From: Corynebacterium deserti GIMN1.010
Lineage (GTDB): Bacteria; Actinomycetota; Actinomycetes; Mycobacteriales; Mycobacteriaceae
Length of the DNA: 64,000 nt
Reading direction: 5' to 3'
Assembly (NCBI RefSeq): GCF_001277995.1
Contig: NZ_CP009220.1
Coordinates: forward strand, 1,178,001 to 1,242,000
This document shows, in pieces, positions 61,297 to 64,000 of this stretch (positions are counted from its first letter, which is position 1; every line of letters starts with the position of its first letter). Made by a program: the position numbers and the translations under genes. The notes beneath the pieces were generated by a model. It saw nothing but the letters and a program-made list of their open reading frames with translations. It was not told the origin of the DNA and did not search any database.

Positions 61297-62790
61297 ATGA
61301 CCAACAAGTACCTGGTTGAAGGCTCTGAGAACGAGCTGACCGCAAAGACCGCAGCTGAACTCGCTGGATTGATTCACTCTCGTGAAGTCACGTCCCGTGA
61401 GGTTACTCAGGCGCACCTCGATCGCATTAAGTCAGTGGATGCTGACGTACACGCGTTCTTGCACGTGGGTCAGGAAGAGGCGCTGGCGGCGGCAGAAAGC
61501 GTCGATAAGCAATTAGACGCTGGGGAGGCACCTGCCTCGCCCCTGGCTGGTGTCCCACTTGCCCTGAAGGACGTCTTTACCACCACGGACGCGCCAACGA
61601 CTGCTGCGTCGAAGATCCTTGAGGGCTACATGAGCCCCTATGATGCGACTGTGACGCGCAAGATCCGTGAGGCCGGTATCCCCATCTTGGGTAAGACCAA
61701 CATGGATGAGTTCGCCATGGGTTCCTCCACTGAGAACTCTGCCTTTGGACCAACCCACAACCCGTGGGATTTGGAACGCACCGCCGGCGGTTCTGGTGGT
61801 GGCTCTTCTGCTGCGCTGGCATCTGGTGAAGCTCCGCTGGCCATTGGTACCGATACCGGTGGTTCCATCCGTCAGCCTGCTGCACTGACCAACACCGTTG
61901 GTGTGAAACCAACCTATGGCACCGTGTCCCGTTACGGGCTTATTGCGTGTGCATCCTCGTTGGATCAGGGTGGCCCAACTGCGCGTACCGTTCTGGATAC
62001 AGCGCTGCTGCACGAGGTTATCGCAGGTTATGACTCCTTTGATGCAACTTCCGTAAACCGTCCCGTTGCACCTGTTGTTGCCGCTGCGCGCGAAGGTGCT
62101 AACGGTGATCTCAAGGGCGTGAAGGTTGGTGTGGTCAAGCAGTTTGACCGCGAAGGCTACCAGCCTGGCGTACTTGAGGCATTCCACGCATCTGTGGAGC
62201 AGTTGCGTTCCCAGGGTGCGGAGATCGTTGAGGTTGATTGCCCTCACTTCGACGATGCGCTTTCGGCCTACTATCTCATCCTTCCTTGTGAAGTATCGTC
62301 GAACCTCGCGCGTTTCGACGGCATGCGTTATGGTCTTCGCGCAGGTGATGACGGAACCCGTTCCGCCGACGAGGTTATGGCCTACACCCGTGCTCAGGGC
62401 TTCGGTCCTGAGGTGAAGCGCCGAATTATCCTTGGTACCTACGCGTTGTCTGTCGGCTACTACGACGCATACTACCTGCAGGCGCAGCGTGTGCGTACTC
62501 TCATCGCACAGGACTTTGCCAAGGCATATGAGAAGGTTGACATCCTGGTATCCCCAACCACCCCAACCACTGCGTTCAAGCTGGGGGAGAAGGTTACCGA
62601 TCCACTTGAGATGTACAACTTCGACCTGTGCACCCTGCCACTGAACCTGGCAGGTCTTGCAGGTATGTCCTTGCCTGCAGGTCTGGCATCTGACTCCGGT
62701 CTGCCCGTTGGCCTGCAGCTGATGGCTCCTGCATTCCAGGACGATCGTCTCTACCGAGTTGGCGCAGCTTTTGAGGCTGGCCGCAAGTAG
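61297..62790 (+). CDS. gatA: Asp/Glu-tRNA amidotransferase subunit A
   Basis: Amidase subunit that frees ammonia from glutamine. The 497 residues show the Ser-cisSer-Lys site: lysine in [11 protein letters not shown] (about 91), the cis-serine and nucleophilic serine in [15 protein letters not shown] and [12 protein letters not shown]. The full amidase signature is kept, and the protein ends in [20 protein letters not shown], as in the family. Confidence 0.97.
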   Translation: MTNKYLVEGSENELTAKTAAELAGLIHSREVTSREVTQAHLDRIKSVDADVHAFLHVGQEEALAAAESVDKQLDAGEAPASPLAGVPLALKDVFTTTDAPTTAASKILEGYMSPYDATVTRKIREAGIPILGKTNMDEFAMGSSTENSAFGPTHNPWDLERTAGGSGGGSSAALASGEAPLAIGTDTGGSIRQPAALTNTVGVKPTYGTVSRYGLIACASSLDQGGPTARTVLDTALLHEVIAGYDSFDATSVNRPVAPVVAAAREGANGDLKGVKVGVVKQFDREGYQPGVLEAFHASVEQLRSQGAEIVEVDCPHFDDALSAYYLILPCEVSSNLARFDGMRYGLRAGDDGTRSADEVMAYTRAQGFGPEVKRRIILGTYALSVGYYDAYYLQAQRVRTLIAQDFAKAYEKVDILVSPTTPTTAFKLGEKVTDPLEMYNFDLCTLPLNLAGLAGMSLPAGLASDSGLPVGLQLMAPAFQDDRLYRVGAAFEAGRK

Positions 62791-62811
62791 AGCCAACTGT
62801 TTCTGAAAGCT

Positions 62812-62858
62812 AAAACCCAGTTCCTGCCGAGTGGTGGGGCTGGGTTTAGGCGTTTTTG
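62812..62858 (+). terminator. Terminator after gatA
   Basis: AAACCCAG and CTGGGTTT pair over a loop of about 19 bases that can itself fold, followed by AGGCGTTTTTG. Confidence 0.7.
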
Positions 62859-62912
62859 TTGGCCATTGTGGAGTCGATGCTTATGCTGGCGCGCGGAGTT
62901 TGTTAGGCTGAC

Positions 62913-62931
62913 CTAGGTAAGGCTAAAGATA
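62913..62931 (+). promoter_or_regulatory. DtxR-like iron box
   Basis: CTAGGTAAGGCTAAAGATA matches 13 of 19 positions of the DtxR consensus, with the core TAGGT-AGGCTAA almost complete. It lies 37 bases before the siderophore-interacting protein gene, a place that fits iron-dependent repression. Confidence 0.6.
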
Positions 62932-62967
62932 TATCGATATCAGTCAGAATGTAGGAGCCCACAGCAC

Positions 62968-63840
62968 ATGGCCAACCCGCAAACTACCCCAGGACCGCAA
63001 GGATCGGGGCGTCGAAAAGCAATGAAGGCAAAGACCGCAACCGTGACCGGAAAACAGCGCATTTCCCCCGATCTAATTCGATTGAGCTTTTCCTGCCCCG
63101 AGATTATCGGCGCTGACCTGCCGTTTAGTGATCACTACATCAAGCTTCTCTTCGTCCCAGAAGGTGCGGACTATGCGTGGCCGTTCGACCTCGCTGAGAT
63201 TACAGCCAGCAAGCCGCGCGAGCTTCAACCTGTGCGCCGCACCTACACCTTGCGCACTGTCGACACCGAGGCTGGCACGTTTGACGTGGACTTTGTCGCC
63301 CACGGCGATGAGGGACTGGCCGGTCCATGGGCGCAGAGCGCAGACGCTGGCGACGTCATCGGCTTCGGCGGGCCCGGCGGTGCGTGGAAGCCGGAGGCGG
63401 ACTATGAACACTTCGTTCTCGCCGGCGATGAGGCCGCAGCCCCCGCAATCTTCGCCGCCCTTGAACAGCTGCCCGCCGGCACCACCGCCACCGCATTCGT
63501 TGAAATCGCCACGCTTGACGCCACCTTCGCCACCCCCACAGGCGAGGGCATCGACGTGGTCTGGGTGTCCCGGGACGGCGCCACACATGGCACCAAGCTT
63601 ATCGACGCGCTCCGCCAGTCCGGTTACCCCACCAAGAAAACCTCCTGGTTTGTTCACGGCGTGGCAGAAATGGTCAAGGAAACAAGAAAATTCCTCTTCG
63701 TTGAGGGTGGCGTCTCAAAAGAAGACGCCTCCATCTCTGGATACTGGCGACTCGGCATGACCGAGGATCAGTGGCAGCAATCCAAAATGGAATTCAATGC
63801 CCAAAACGAAAAGGAAGAACAAGCGCTCGCTGGGCAGTAA
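62968..63840 (+). CDS. Siderophore-interacting FAD-dependent reductase
   Basis: A 290-residue flavoprotein of the SIP/ViuB family that releases iron from ferric siderophores by reduction. The FAD motif RRTYTLR (about 89-95), FGGPGGAWKP, the NAD(P)H-domain segment YEHFVLAGDEAAAPAIFAAL and the C-terminal SKEDASISGYWRLGMTEDQW are family features. No siderophore transporter is in the window. The DtxR-like box upstream suggests repression when iron is plentiful. Confidence 0.9.
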   Translation: MANPQTTPGPQGSGRRKAMKAKTATVTGKQRISPDLIRLSFSCPEIIGADLPFSDHYIKLLFVPEGADYAWPFDLAEITASKPRELQPVRRTYTLRTVDTEAGTFDVDFVAHGDEGLAGPWAQSADAGDVIGFGGPGGAWKPEADYEHFVLAGDEAAAPAIFAALEQLPAGTTATAFVEIATLDATFATPTGEGIDVVWVSRDGATHGTKLIDALRQSGYPTKKTSWFVHGVAEMVKETRKFLFVEGGVSKEDASISGYWRLGMTEDQWQQSKMEFNAQNEKEEQALAGQ

Positions 63841-63871
63841 GTTTACTGGGAGCTTTTATTGGGACGTCTTT

Positions 63872-64000
63872 TTACTGGGAGTCGGAGACCACGTAAGCCA
63901 GTGCTGCAGCGCCCGCGCTGACGGCGATGACAGATGGCCACGCGCCGATCTTCTTAGCCAAGGGGTGGGAAAGTCCAAACGCTCCCACGTATGCCGCCAA
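63872..64000 (-). CDS. C-terminal end of an unknown, probably membrane protein (5' part outside window)
   Basis: On the minus strand the frame is open from the window edge to a TAA at 63872 and reads 42 residues, ending ...VIAVSAGAAALAYVVSDSQ. The segment is hydrophobic and Ala/Gly-rich, as in a membrane helix. No family is recognised from so short a piece. The sequence TTTACTGGGAG occurs at its end (63871-63881) and again at 63842-63852. Confidence 0.55.
   Translation of the reverse strand: MAAYVGAFGLSHPLAKKIGAWPSVIAVSAGAAALAYVVSDSQ

Noticed and set aside
61513..62796. Open frame of about 430 codons on the minus strand
   Set aside because: Antisense to gatA, no recognisable motif and no ribosome site.

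Overview
The window reads as a chromosomal segment of a Corynebacterium very close to C. glutamicum. The argS-lysA pair, the hom-thrB operon, the ArnR-type regulator, the moaA/moeA/mobA cluster, rho-prfA-prmC, the full F1Fo-ATP synthase operon, NucS, the ssuDCBA sulfonate operon, glgB-glgE, etfBA-nifS, mnmA, ligA and gatCA follow the C. glutamicum gene order as I remember it. The proteins look similar but not identical to those of the type strain, which suggests a sister species or a divergent strain. This attribution rests on recognition, not on a search.

Layout. 0-7.3 kb: end of argS, lysA (lysine), two related small secreted proteins of unknown function, hom-thrB (threonine/methionine branch), and arnR. 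7.4-17 kb, minus strand: a wall-associated acid phosphatase carrying an autotransporter-type repeat, two CNNM/CorC-like transport proteins behind a strongly foldable leader, the molybdenum cofactor genes mobA, moeA and moaA, and an acyl-CoA ligase. 17.6-32 kb, plus strand: rho, prfA, prmC, tsaC, wecA, atpI, then atpBEFHAGDC closed by a very strong terminator. 32-39 kb: DUF2550 protein, nucS, a small Cys/His protein, a thiamine-binding-like protein, a redox-dead thioredoxin-TPR protein, and ssuDCBA with recognisable operator candidates. 39-49.7 kb: glgB and glgE (minus), an ABC ATPase, a Nudix hydrolase, a THUMP-like methyltransferase, etfBA and a cysteine desulfurase. 49.7-53.4 kb: accessory patch with a decayed hipBA toxin-antitoxin module, a GNAT enzyme, a spermidine-synthase-like protein and an ORC/Cdc6-like ATPase fronted by an ordered TTTAGA array. 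53.6-64 kb: mnmA, a MetE-like protein, an MFS exporter, a DnaQ-type exonuclease, ligA, an ACT-domain protein, gatCA, a siderophore-interacting reductase behind a DtxR-like box, and the end of one more gene.

Most of the window is conserved core. The parts most worth a second look are: the absence of the narKGHJI operon next to arnR while the cofactor genes persist; the structured leader and 12-bp minisatellite before the CNNM-like operon; the regularly phased hexamer array before the ORC-like ATPase; the hipBA remnant with readable inactivating lesions; and paired operators in the ssu promoter. I did not find a CRISPR array, rRNA or tRNA gene, an intact insertion sequence or a prophage, and I see no clear-cut new defence system.
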